Of a stretch of DNA of 64,000 nucleotides, positions 45,836-54,767 are shown one piece after another (positions within the stretch are counted from its first letter, which is position 1; every line of letters begins with the position of its first letter). The notes under the pieces are model-generated. The model searched no databases. It was not told where the DNA came from and saw only the letters and a program-made list of their open reading frames with translations. Source of the DNA: Bradymonas sp963697525 (GTDB lineage: Bacteria > Myxococcota_A > Bradymonadia > Bradymonadales > Bradymonadaceae); the NCBI GenBank assembly GCA_963697525.1, contig OY969087.1:248001-312000 (forward strand), given 5' to 3'. Both the position numbers and the translations under genes were made by a program.

Positions 45836-47193
45836 CCACCTACTACCACGCCGAATATATCCTCGACGGCCTCGACTGGGCCGACGACGCCTACCTCGCC
45901 GTCGAAGACGGCCGCATCGTGGGCATTCAGCGCGCCGACGCGGACACCGGCGACGCCGAGGTCGTCGAGCTGGGCAACGTGGCCGTGGTGCCCGGGCTCG
46001 TCAACGCTCACAGCCACGCCTTCCAGCGGGGCATCCGCGGCAAGACCGAGTACCTGGTCGAGGGCCGCGAGGACGAGGACTTCTGGACATGGCGCGACGA
46101 GATGTATCGCGCCGCGCTGGGCTACGACGCCGACGAGGTCGAGCGGGTCTCGAAGCTGGCCTTTTTGGAGATGGCGCTTGGCGGCATCACCACCGTCGGC
46201 GAGTTCCACTACCTGCACCACCAGCCCGACGGGACGCCGTACGCCGACCCCAACGAGCTCGCCCACCGGGTCATCCGCGCGGCGCGCGAGGTAGGCATTC
46301 GCATCGCGCTGTTGCGCGTGGGCTACCAGCGCGCCGGCCACGACCGGCCGGCCGAAGACGCCCAGCGGCGCTTCGTCGAGCCGGACGTGGACACCTACCT
46401 CGAGCGCGCCCAGGCCCTCGGCGAGGCGTGGACGGACGACCCGGCGGTCACCGTCGGGCTCGCCCCGCACAGCATCCGGGCGGTGTGCGGCGAGTGGCTG
46501 ATCGAGGCGGCGGGTTTTGCCGCCGAGCACGACACCGCGCTGCATATCCACGCCTGCGAGCAGCGCCGCGAGATCGCCGAGAGCCTGCAGGAGTACGGAA
46601 AGCCGCCGGTGGCGGTGTTCGACGAGCTAGGCATGCTCGACGAGCGCCTCACCCTGGTGCACGGCACGCACCTGAGCGACGAGGAGTTCGAGCTCCTGGC
46701 GGCCTCCCAGCCGACCGTGTGCGCCTGCCCGACCACCGAGCGCAACCTCGGCGACGGCTTTCTGCCCGCGCTCGAGCTTGTGCGCCGCGGCGTGCCCATC
46801 TGCCTGGGCAGCGACAGCCATGCCAATATCGACTTGTGGGAAGAGATGCGCCTGGTGGAGTACCACGAGCGGCTTCGCTACGAGCGGCGAAACGTGCTCG
46901 CCGCTGCCGGCTCACGCCGGCTGCGCACCGCCGACGCACTGTGGCCCATGGGCGCCCAAAACGGCGCCCGCGCGCTGCGCCTGGCGGTGGGACGTCTGCA
47001 GGCGGGAACCTACGCCGACTTCGTCACCCTCGACCTCGATCACATCACCCTGATGGGGTCGACGCCGCAGAGCCTGCTCACCAACATCACCCTGTCGATG
47101 ACGCCCGGCGCGGTCACAGATGTGTTCGTGGGCGGCCGCCAGATCGTCGCCGACGGCCACGCGGTCACTTCTTTTCGCGAAAGAAAAGTTTGA
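45832..47193 (+). CDS. hutF: Formimidoylglutamate deiminase
   Basis: This 453-residue amidohydrolase has metal ligands in VNAHSHAFQRGIRG, LHIHACEQ and VHGTHL, and the catalytic Asp in CLGSDSHANIDLWEEMR. HutF converts N-formimidoyl-L-glutamate to N-formyl-L-glutamate and ammonia in histidine degradation. The FQRGIRG and GSDSHA contexts favour HutF over other deaminases. GTG 45832 overlaps the GST stop. Other hut genes are not in view. The 3' end overlaps the convergent PEGA gene by 29 nt. Confidence 0.85.
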   Translation: MTTYYHAEYILDGLDWADDAYLAVEDGRIVGIQRADADTGDAEVVELGNVAVVPGLVNAHSHAFQRGIRGKTEYLVEGREDEDFWTWRDEMYRAALGYDADEVERVSKLAFLEMALGGITTVGEFHYLHHQPDGTPYADPNELAHRVIRAAREVGIRIALLRVGYQRAGHDRPAEDAQRRFVEPDVDTYLERAQALGEAWTDDPAVTVGLAPHSIRAVCGEWLIEAAGFAAEHDTALHIHACEQRREIAESLQEYGKPPVAVFDELGMLDERLTLVHGTHLSDEEFELLAASQPTVCACPTTERNLGDGFLPALELVRRGVPICLGSDSHANIDLWEEMRLVEYHERLRYERRNVLAAAGSRRLRTADALWPMGAQNGARALRLAVGRLQAGTYADFVTLDLDHITLMGSTPQSLLTNITLSMTPGAVTDVFVGGRQIVADGHAVTSFRERKV

Positions 47194-47821
47194 TGCGCGA
47201 GCCCTTGCGCACCCGGATGATCTTGCGCTCGGAGTCCTTGCCGCCCTCGAAGCGCACCTGCACCTCGTGGCGGCCGGGCTCGACCTTGACGGTGCCCGGC
47301 GTGCGCTCGCCGCTGCCGCTCTTGTCGATGAGGATCTCGCCTTTGGGCTTGGAGTAGACGGTCACCCGCCCCTCGGACTTCTGATCGTCGTCGTGGCGCT
47401 CGGGCTGGTGCAGATGGGTCAGGTGCGGCCGGTTGACCGTCGGTGGGCCCCCGCCCCCGCCCTGAAAGCCGGTCAGATCGACCATCAACAGCCGCGTCTC
47501 ATGCGGCTTGAGGTACAGGCGATAGGTCTTGGTCTTGCCGTCGTAGGTCACCTCCACCTTATAGGGCCCGCCGGCGGGCAGGACCATGCCCTTGGGCTCA
47601 CCTTCGGGCGGATACTCCGGGTACTTCAACCCGTTGACCTTGACGTCGGCCTTCTCGAAGTTGGTCACGACCTGCAACACGGCCGACTTGTAGGTCGTGC
47701 GCTTCTTGCGGGCGTGCTCGTGCCGCGACTGACCGCTGGCCGACGCGGGCATATACGCCACGCCCAGCACGACGGCGAGCGCGGTGATGACGGAAAATAT
47801 GGTGGTTCGCATGCGCATCAT
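47165..47821 (-). CDS. PEGA-domain-like exported protein
   Basis: This 218-residue protein has a signal peptide (MRMRTTIFSVITALAVVLGVAYMPASA). Two beta-rich repeats resemble PEGA domains: NFEKADVKVNGLKYPEYPPEGEPKGMVLPAGGPYKVEV and YSKPKGEILIDKSGSGERTPGTVKVEPGRHEVQVRFEG, separated by a Gly/Pro/His linker. PEGA modules are envelope-anchored ligand or structural domains. Role unknown. Confidence 0.75.
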   Translation of the reverse strand: MMRMRTTIFSVITALAVVLGVAYMPASASGQSRHEHARKKRTTYKSAVLQVVTNFEKADVKVNGLKYPEYPPEGEPKGMVLPAGGPYKVEVTYDGKTKTYRLYLKPHETRLLMVDLTGFQGGGGGPPTVNRPHLTHLHQPERHDDDQKSEGRVTVYSKPKGEILIDKSGSGERTPGTVKVEPGRHEVQVRFEGGKDSERKIIRVRKGSRIKLFFREKK

Positions 47822-47839
47822 GGCTCTCTACATAGCATT

Positions 47840-48515
47840 GCGGGGGTCCAGGGGTCCAGGGGTCCAGGGGTCCAGGAACTGCGAACTGCGAACTGCGAAC
47901 TGCTTTTTCACCGCAAAGGCGCGAAGACGCAAAGGATACCTCAAAATATGCCTTCTTTGCGCCTCTGCGTCTTTGCGGTTAATTCGCTGTTCGTTGTTTG
48001 CCTTGGCTTCCGGAACTGCGAACTGCTCTTTCACCACAGAGGGCACAGAGGGCACAGAGGGCACAGAGGACTTCACTATTTTGCCTTCGCCTCTGTGTCC
48101 TCTGTGACCTCTGTGGTTAATTCGCCGTTCGTTGTTTGCCTTGGCTTCCGGAACTGCGAACTGCTCTTTCACCACAGAGGGCACAGAGGGCACAGAGGAC
48201 TGCACAATTTTTCTTTCGTCTCTGTGTCCTCTGTGACCTCTGTGGTTAATTCGCCGTTCGTTGTTCGCCTTGGTTCCCGAAACTGCGAACTGCTTTTTCA
48301 CCGCAAAGGCGCGAAGACGCAAAGGATACCTCAAAATATGCCTTCTTTGCGCCTCTGCGTCTTTGCGGTTAATTCGCTGTTCGTTGTTTGCCTTGGCTTC
48401 CGGAACTGCGAACTGCTCTTTCACCACAGAGGGCACAGAGGGCACAGAGGACTGCACAATTTTTCTTTCGTCTCTGTGTCCTCTGTGACCTCTGTGGTTA
48501 ATTATGGTTTTTGAA
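47840..48515. repeat. Cluster of five long palindromic repeats of two types
   Basis: Type 1 (about 47908-47982 and 48297-48370): CCGCAAAGGCGCGAAGACGC, an AT-rich loop, then the complementary arm TTTGCGCCTCTGCGTCTTTG. Type 2 (about 48030-48120, 48167-48247, 48420-48500): ACCACAGAGGGCACAGAGG pairing with CCTCTGTGACCTCTGTGG. Units are joined by near-identical spacers (TTCGTTGTTTGCCTTGGCTT and GAACTGCGAACTGC). The cluster begins with GGGGTCCA tandem repeats. Another type 1 copy is at 62416-62498. Similar hairpins are widespread in environmental bacteria. They look like mobile intergenic elements. Confidence 0.9.
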
Positions 48516-48561
48516 CTCCCCCAGGGCGTTGCTGGAGTAGTGAACGTCGCCGGGCGGCGGT

Positions 48562-50041
48562 TCATTCAAAGAAGTCCAGGACCTTGCGCTCCTGGGAGGC
48601 GCCCCGGGCGCGTCCGTGGGCCCATTCGCGCAGCGCTTTGATCTCGTCTTCGTAGGTGCGGTACAGCGGGATGGTCTCTCTGGCGGCGAACTCCAGGTCG
48701 GCGACCTCGATCTCGCGCTCGTCGGCGAAGGCGATGTACATGGCGCTGATGACGACCTGCTCGATCTCGGCGCCGGAGAAGTACTCGGTGCGCGCGGCCA
48801 GGTCGACGAGGACGTCGTCGTCGAAGTGGCGGCCGCGGCGATTGAGGTGGATCTGCAGAGATCTCCTGGCGCTCGTGGACGTCGGGCAGGTCGACGAAGA
48901 AGATCTCGTCGAAGCGGCCCTTGCGCAGCATCTCCGGGGGCAGCGCGGCGACGTCGTTGGCGGTGGCCACCAAGAAGACCGGCGCGGTCTTCTCCTGCTG
49001 CCAGGTCAACAGCGAGCCCAGCACGCGTTGGCTGCGCCCGTCGGAATCACCGCCGAAGCCCTTCTCGATCTCGTCCATCCACAGCACGCACGGGGCGATG
49101 GCCTCGGAGGTGCGAATGGCCTGGCGAAGCGCGTCTTCAGGGGAGCGCTTGCCGTCGAAGATGACGCCCAGGTCCAGGCGCAACAGCGGCAGGCCCCAGT
49201 GGCGGGCGACGGCCTTGGCCGTCAGGCTTTTGCCGCAGCCCTGCACCCCGATGAGCAGCAGCCCCTTGGGCGCGGGCAGCCCGTAGGTCTTGGCGTCCTC
49301 GCTAAACGCGCGCTTGCGCTCGGCGAGCCAGCGCTTGAGCGAGTCCAGCCCGCCCACGTCGCCCAGCCCCTGGTCGAGCGGGAAGAACTCCAGGATCTCG
49401 CTGGCGCCGATGAGGCGCTGCTTCTCGCGCAAAATCGACTGCTCGAGGTCGAAGGGCTGGTTGCGCTCGAGGGCCTCCTCGAATTGTTGGCGCACCCGGT
49501 GAAACGCGCGAAACGCCTCGCGTGAGGTCAGCCCCATCGCCCCGCTGACCAGGGCGACGCGATCGACGTAGGGAAATTGTTGGGCGGGAAAGACGATGTC
49601 GCACTCGCGCTGGATGACCTCGCGGCCGGGCAGCGGCAGGGCGATGTGGGCGAGGTCCTTTTTCAGCTCGCGCGGCTCGATGGAGTGGGGGCCGAGCAAG
49701 ACGATGGTCTTGTGGGCGGCGGCGCAGTGGCCCTCCATCTCGCGCAACCGGCGGCGCACCTGGGCGTCGTCGAGCATCTCGTGGACGTCCAACAGCACGA
49801 AGATCGCCGGGCTGACCTCGGAGGCGATGGCCTCCAGGGCGTCGTCGATGGCGCCCGAGGAGGGCTCGCCGTCGAAGCCGGTCAGCGCGCTCCAGGTGAG
49901 CACCGGGCGCTCGTCGGCCTGGGCGAGCTGGCGCACGATGGACAGCGCCCGGTCTTCCTCGAAGGTTTGCAGGTGAATAAGCGCGTAGGGAGCGCGCAGA
50001 AGCGAGCGAAGCTCGCGCAAAAACTGGGCGTGGGAACTCAT
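48562..50041 (-). pseudogene. Ycf46-like AAA ATPase, one extra base
   Basis: The N-terminal half (FLRELRSLLRAPYALIHLQTFEEDRAL) and the AAA core fit cyanobacterial/plastid Ycf46-type ATPases. Walker A is GVQGCGKSLTAKA, Walker B VLWMDEIEKGF, and LLTWQQEKTAPVFLVATANDV covers sensor 1. After DVHERQEI the frame is lost. Deleting the extra A at 48859 restores ILQIHLNRRGRHFDDDVLVDLAARTEYFSGAEIEQ... ending VLDFFE, 492 residues in all. In the uncorrected frame the end is nonsense Arg/Pro-rich sequence. Cellular role unknown. Confidence 0.8.
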
Positions 50042-50047
50042 GGAGGA

Positions 50048-50152
50048 GCGATCGAGTTAGTGAGTGATCGAGTGATCCAGTGAACGACGACTGCGTAACT
50101 GCGTACAGGCGGCGCTGGGCACCTCTACTCGATCACTCAATCACTCGATCAC
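50048..50152. repeat. GTGATCGA repeats flanking the gap
   Basis: GATCGAGT/GTGATCGA units occur at 50049-50082 and as the reverse complement (CACTCGAT) at 50126-50152, giving an imperfect inverted pair upstream of the AAA gene and at the end of the next gene. Confidence 0.65.
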
Positions 50153-50155
50153 TGC

Positions 50156-50689
50156 CTAGCGGTTATAATACTTGACCACGCGGTAGTCGTCACCCACCAA
50201 CACGTCCTTGGTCTCCTCCTGCCAGCGCTTGTCGAGCTCGCCGTATTTGGACAGGTGGTCGCCGTCGGACTTGTCGGCCTCCAAGATGATCTTGGCCGAC
50301 ACCCCGCGCCCCTTGGGCTGCACGGTGATGATGCCGATGCCGCGCTCCTCGCAGGTCTCGCGCATGATCCCGTTGTACTGCTCGTCGCCGTCGCGATACT
50401 CGTCGAGCGGCAGCGCGATCCACACGGCGTTGGCCTCCACGCGGCTCAGGCTGTGGATGCCCCGATTGACGTCGAATAGGCAGTTGTCGAAGTTGGTCTC
50501 CAGGCGGATGGAGTGCAACGAGCGGCGGTCGCCGCCGATGTACACAAGGTCGATATTTCCCTTGCCGCCCTCGGTTTCCTCATCCTTGATGACCTCGAAC
50601 ATGCCGTGATCTCGGCCGACCTCCCGGTCAAACATTCGTTCGATCGGCTCGACCATTTCTTCGCGGTCAAAGGAATAACTGGTGGTCAT
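50156..50689 (-). CDS. Conserved-looking protein of unknown function
   Basis: This 177-residue soluble protein contains FEVIKDEETEGGKGNIDLVYIGGDRRSLHSIRLETN, which could be a nuclease-like alpha/beta core (Asp and Glu on adjacent strands), and WIALPLDEYRDGDEQYNGIMRETCEERGIGIITV, reminiscent of the second half of restriction-endonuclease-like folds. No certain family. ATG 50689 is preceded by CCAGGAGGACC-type sequence. It sits alone between repeats. Confidence 0.6.
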   Translation of the reverse strand: MTTSYSFDREEMVEPIERMFDREVGRDHGMFEVIKDEETEGGKGNIDLVYIGGDRRSLHSIRLETNFDNCLFDVNRGIHSLSRVEANAVWIALPLDEYRDGDEQYNGIMRETCEERGIGIITVQPKGRGVSAKIILEADKSDGDHLSKYGELDKRWQEETKDVLVGDDYRVVKYYNR

Positions 50690-50960
50690 AGTATGGTCCT
50701 CCTGGACGAGAGCAGCACCGGCCTGACGGGCCAGGCGGCCGGTGACAAGAAGCGAGAAATCATCGTCGGACGCGGTGGCTCACGACGTGGCGCCGTGACC
50801 GGCGCGCGACGGCCTCCGCCGGGCGCATATCGCGTGTCGGTATAGTCTAAGCACCGCATCCGGTGGGTCCAGTAGGGTGGCAGATGCGCCGGTGAAATGC
50901 AAACGGGGTAGCTGTGGACGGGCGCGCGGGCGTTCCGCGCGCCCGTCCACGACCGTCACC

Positions 50961-52451
50961 TCAGCCGCAGACCTCGTCGATGAGGCGGTTGCAGTTGTTG
51001 TCGATCTGGTCGCAGATCTCGGTGGCCCCGGGGTTGACGTCGGGGTTGGTATCGTCGCAGTCGCCCTGGCAGGTGGTATAGCCGTCGCCGTCCTGGTCGA
51101 AGCCCTCGTCAATCTGGCCGTCGCAGTTGTTGTCGACGCCGTCGCACACCTCCGAGGAGGGCACGCACGTGGGACAGCCCTCGTCGATCTGGCCGTCGCA
51201 GTTGTTGTCGATGCCGTCACAGATCTCGGTCGACGGGGTGCAGGAGGTGCAGTTCTCGTCGATCTGGCCGTCGCAGTTGTTGTCGATGCCGTCGCAGACC
51301 TCCGGCGAGGGCACGCAGCCGCAGCCCTCGTCGATCTGGCCGTCACAATCGTTGTCCACCCCGTCACACACCTCCACGGAGCAGTCGCCGCAGCCCTCGT
51401 CGACCTGACCGTCACAGTCGTTGTCCACCCCGTCGCACACCTCCAGCGACGGCGTGCAGTCGGCGGTGCAGCCCTCGTCGATCTCGCCGTTGCAGTTGTT
51501 GTCGATGCCGTCGCACTCCTCGGCGCACTGCGAGCAGATGTCCTGGGTGCAGGTGCCGGCGAATTGGCCGCCGCATTCGCTGCAGCCGTTGTCGTAGCAG
51601 GTGTAGTCGGTCTGGCAGGCCGACCCGTCGAGCATGGACACGCCGTTGCAGCAGCCCCAGCAGTCGCAGCCGGGCGCCGGATCGCATAGGTTGTCGTTGC
51701 CCTTGCCGGAGTCGCCGTCCCAGAAGCACTCGGTGGCGCAGGCGGCGTTGCTGTCGATGCAGGAGTTGTCGCCCGCCAGGCAGGTGGGATGGTTGCCGGA
51801 CTGATCGGCGGATTCGCTGGCGTCGCACGGGCTCATGCACCCGGGGTCGTCCTGGTCGATCTTGCCGTCACCGTCATTGTCGATGCCGTCGTTGCACTCC
51901 GTGTTGCACATATCGGGGGAGCTGGCGAAGTTCGTGCAATCCGCCCACAACTGCTGGCGCGACGACGGCGCCGGGGCGTTGAGCCCCTCGCAGGCGTCGC
52001 CCACGCCGTTGTTGTCGGCGTCGGCCTGGTCGTGGTTGGCCACCGTCGGGCAGTTGTCGCACAGGTTGCCGACACCGTCGCCGTCGCCGTCGTTCTGGTT
52101 GGGGTTGGGCACCTGGGGACAGTTGTCGTTGGGGTCGAGCAGGCCGTCGCCGTCGCTGTCGACCGCCGGGCCGGAGTCCGCCCCGCCGCCGTCGGTGCTG
52201 GCGCCCCCGTCGGTCGTGGTGCTCGAGCCGCCGTCGGTGGTGGTGGTGCCGCCGTCGGTGGCCGTCGCGCCGCCGTCGCTGGCGTTGCTGATGGCATCAC
52301 CGCCGCCGTCGCTCGCGGCGTCGCCGTGCTGACCGCCCCCGGTGTTGCTCCCGGACGCGGTCTTATCCTCGGTGCACCCTGCCAGAGCCATTGCACACAC
52401 CATGGCCACAACGCACAACATTAACCAACCCGTCCGCCTTTGATTTTTCAT
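50961..52451 (-). CDS. Lipoprotein with thrombospondin-3 and MopE-like repeats
   Basis: This 496-residue protein starts at ATG 52451 (MKNQRRTGWLMLCVVAMVCAMALAGC), a lipoprotein signal. A Thr/Gly/Asp linker precedes thrombospondin type-3-like calcium loops (DSDGDGLLDPNDNCPQVPNPNQ). A Cys-rich middle follows, then at least seven MopE-type repeats (EVCDGVDNDCDGQIDEGC). These repeats bind metal or calcium in surface proteins of deltaproteobacteria. Envelope role inferred. Confidence 0.85.
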   Translation of the reverse strand: MKNQRRTGWLMLCVVAMVCAMALAGCTEDKTASGSNTGGGQHGDAASDGGGDAISNASDGGATATDGGTTTTDGGSSTTTDGGASTDGGGADSGPAVDSDGDGLLDPNDNCPQVPNPNQNDGDGDGVGNLCDNCPTVANHDQADADNNGVGDACEGLNAPAPSSRQQLWADCTNFASSPDMCNTECNDGIDNDGDGKIDQDDPGCMSPCDASESADQSGNHPTCLAGDNSCIDSNAACATECFWDGDSGKGNDNLCDPAPGCDCWGCCNGVSMLDGSACQTDYTCYDNGCSECGGQFAGTCTQDICSQCAEECDGIDNNCNGEIDEGCTADCTPSLEVCDGVDNDCDGQVDEGCGDCSVEVCDGVDNDCDGQIDEGCGCVPSPEVCDGIDNNCDGQIDENCTSCTPSTEICDGIDNNCDGQIDEGCPTCVPSSEVCDGVDNNCDGQIDEGFDQDGDGYTTCQGDCDDTNPDVNPGATEICDQIDNNCNRLIDEVCG

Positions 52452-52659
52452 TTGGTTCCCCAAGAAAAGATTCAATGCATCCCCAAAAACGCGAAAATGG
52501 CGCGTCCCTTCCCATTTCTTTGGGGCAGAACGGCCATTATGAGCCAAACGACATATTGTCAGGCAAAGTTGCTAGAGTTCAGAATAGCGGATCAACGAAG
52601 CCGACACAACAACCCGCGGTTCCGCGGGTGTGATCGGCGTTGATCGGTAGACCTCATGT

Positions 52660-54081
52660 TTATGCAGCTCGACGGCGTTCATTTTCCCATGCCCAGAAAT
52701 CGTCCCACCAGCCGTTGGCGCGCAGAGTTCGCAAAGCGCACATTGGATTGAGATTCTGTTCTTTCCAGCACGCGCCGGGCTTTTTTAGTCGGCCCTGCGG
52801 CACGGTCTTATGCGCGCTCTCGACTTCGCCAGAGCCGATCGGCCAGTCCTTGTCTTCGTAGGCCTGGTAGTCGACGCAGTTGTAGAAGCGTCTCAGGTGC
52901 TTGATGAGTCGACCCAACCGCTCGTAGGCGCTCGCCTCTTGCGAATCATCTGCGAGCTCGGCGACCACCTCTTCCATCTGAGTGTGACGGTCCTGGTTCT
53001 GGGCAAGTACTTGGTCGACGTGCCCCTTATGAATCGTATCCATGACCGCGTCGACCCAGGTATCGATGGGTATGTCGAGTGCGTCCACGTCGCTCAGCAG
53101 TTGGGCGCACTCGTGCACATGACTCTTTAGGTGCGGGCGATCGAGAATGAATTGGAGGTGGGGAAACCACATCTCCAGCGCCTCCTTGAGGCCGATGCCG
53201 CCATCGCCGGGCGCGATAACCTGCGTTTCAAAGCCTAACCCGTGCTCGCAGGCGGCTGCAAAGAGTTGTTGGGCAAGCTCCTCCCAGCTTCCTCGTCTGC
53301 ACACGTAGGTTGGCTCGACCTGACCTGGTCGACGTGCCAGCCCCGTACGCACTTCCTTCCACTGCTCGAGCCTGACGATCTTGTCGTCCTCGACCTCCTC
53401 AAGACGAGCCAACTGCTCCTCATCCTCGCACTTTTTGCGCGCCTCTTTGGCCGTCATCAGCTCTCCGCAGCGAATGTGGCATCCATCCGCCTCCACGAGC
53501 ATCTCCTGGGCGGGCTTCCGCGTGGCAGTTGGCTGCTGATAGGCCTTCTGGCTCTGAGCGAATCGCTGTTCGATGTAGGCCTGTGCCGCCTCGGCGACGT
53601 CCATCGTCCGGCTCCTGACGGTGGTCCGGCCCATATGCCAGCCGTAATGCTCGAAGAAGCGGTCGGTGCTCTTCTGATAGGAGTTTTCGGCTCCAAAGTC
53701 GCTCACCGCCCGGTCGACCGCGTCGCTGTAGCGCTCGCCCTCGACGCCCAGATGCTCGCGCATCGGACGGGTCGACTCGCCGGTTTCTGCGTTGCGCAAG
53801 TATGCAGACTCGAGCTGGATGGGCCCATAGATCGTCTTGAAGGTCACTGTCGGCCGGCGCTCGACCGTCATTCCTTTTCGCTTGGCTTCTTCGATGAGCA
53901 CCGCGCCGATGATGGTGAATAGCCGAATCATCATTCGCCCTCCGACCTCAAAGAGCACCTGCCTGACCTTGGCGTCGAGTTGTCGGCCTTCCTCGATCAG
54001 GTCGTCGAGGTCTTCGAGCATCGCGTCGACCAAAATTTCGCTGGCATTCTCGATAGCCTTCCCATACTTTTTTTCGTCCAT
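52660..54081 (-). CDS. DDE transposase (ISKra4/ISLre2-like)
   Basis: This 473-residue protein starts at ATG 54081 with GAGG upstream. Candidate catalytic residues are Asp in MLVEADGCHIRC, Asp in VIAPGDGGIGLKEAL and Glu in WPIGSGEVESAHKTVPQGRLKKPGACW, a C-terminal block typical of ISKra4 and ISLre2 transposases. The N-terminal part has a helical region (DEKKYGKAIENASEILVDAM) and an HTH-like MGRTTVRSR. Frame intact. Confidence 0.85.
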   Translation of the reverse strand: MDEKKYGKAIENASEILVDAMLEDLDDLIEEGRQLDAKVRQVLFEVGGRMMIRLFTIIGAVLIEEAKRKGMTVERRPTVTFKTIYGPIQLESAYLRNAETGESTRPMREHLGVEGERYSDAVDRAVSDFGAENSYQKSTDRFFEHYGWHMGRTTVRSRTMDVAEAAQAYIEQRFAQSQKAYQQPTATRKPAQEMLVEADGCHIRCGELMTAKEARKKCEDEEQLARLEEVEDDKIVRLEQWKEVRTGLARRPGQVEPTYVCRRGSWEELAQQLFAAACEHGLGFETQVIAPGDGGIGLKEALEMWFPHLQFILDRPHLKSHVHECAQLLSDVDALDIPIDTWVDAVMDTIHKGHVDQVLAQNQDRHTQMEEVVAELADDSQEASAYERLGRLIKHLRRFYNCVDYQAYEDKDWPIGSGEVESAHKTVPQGRLKKPGACWKEQNLNPMCALRTLRANGWWDDFWAWENERRRAA

Positions 54082-54188
54082 GGCAATGTCCTCGGGTTTT
54101 GAGCACTTCGGTGACTCACGACAATTAGCACCGAGGATGTTGCCATTTTTCTTGCGCAAGAAAACCCTGCCGTTGCCCGCGCGGGGCG

Positions 54189-54375
54189 ACGTGTGCCCGT
54201 GAACGTGAACGTGCACGTGGCCGTGAACCGCAGTTTCACCTGCTTGGCTTCCGCCGGAAACGACACCGCTCCGAGCGCTCGACACTGCTCGACTCGCAGA
54301 CCTACGCCCCATCGACCATTTTTGCAGTCAAACAGCCGTTCACGTGCACGTGCACGGCCACGTTCACGGGCATCA
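54189..54375. repeat. GTGCACGTG-type inverted repeat inside the IS end
   Basis: CCCGTGAACGTGAACGTGCA (54197-54216) and its continuation are matched in inverse by the stretch at about 54339-54373 (CCGTTCACGTGCACGTGCAC, then GGCCACGTTCACGGG). It lies between the transposase start and the right end and could fold into a large imperfect hairpin about 180 nt long. Confidence 0.7.
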
Positions 54376-54443
54376 TCGACCTCGATTGCCGCTTGGGCTC
54401 ACAGCGAGTCCACCAACGGACGATGATCACACCCCGGTTCCGC

Positions 54444-54767
54444 GGCCTCCAGGAGTACGCACGAGCAACGTCTTCCTCTCCGCCTGCAGGCGGAGCCAAG
54501 GGAAGGAGAGGACCGAGGAGAGGCCTTCCCTTTCCGCGAAGCGTAGCGAAGTGGAGAGGGACCGAGGGAGAGAACGTTGTTGCGAAGTTTCAAAAGCGCC
54601 TCCTCGTGAATCCTCCCCACGCGGCAAACCCGCCTGGGGAGGAAGATGTTGGTGGTCGGGCGTCATAGTCGTCGCGCGAACCGGAGCCTCTGTAAAGATA
54701 TTGTATATCGATGCTAACCCGGCTAGTGTGGCTTGCGTATGCTCAGATTTTTGGAGGTAAGGTCAGC
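54444..54767. other. Gap right of the IS with short palindromes
   Basis: It contains TCCGCCTGCAGGCGGA near 54478, TCCTCCCC paired with GGGGAGGA around 54610-54645, and purine-rich stretches. No gene is supported. Confidence 0.5.

Larger units (their letters stand above)
52626..54434. mobile_element. Insertion sequence with terminal inverted repeats and 9-bp target duplication
   Basis: GGGTGTGATC at 52626-52635 is repeated inverted at 54425-54434 (similarity continues inward: GGCGT versus ATCGT). The ends are flanked by the direct repeat CGGTTCCGC (52617-52625 and 54435-54443), a 9-bp target duplication. The 1,809-bp element holds one transposase gene and sits between two MopE-type lipoprotein genes. 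Intact ends and duplication suggest a fairly recent insertion. The family is ISKra4- or ISLre2-like, judged from the transposase. Confidence 0.85.

Noticed and set aside
47120..48514. A 464-codon frame and its antisense reading HRGHRG-type repeats
   Set aside because: The peptide repeats come from the palindromic DNA repeats. Such frames are known spurious calls.
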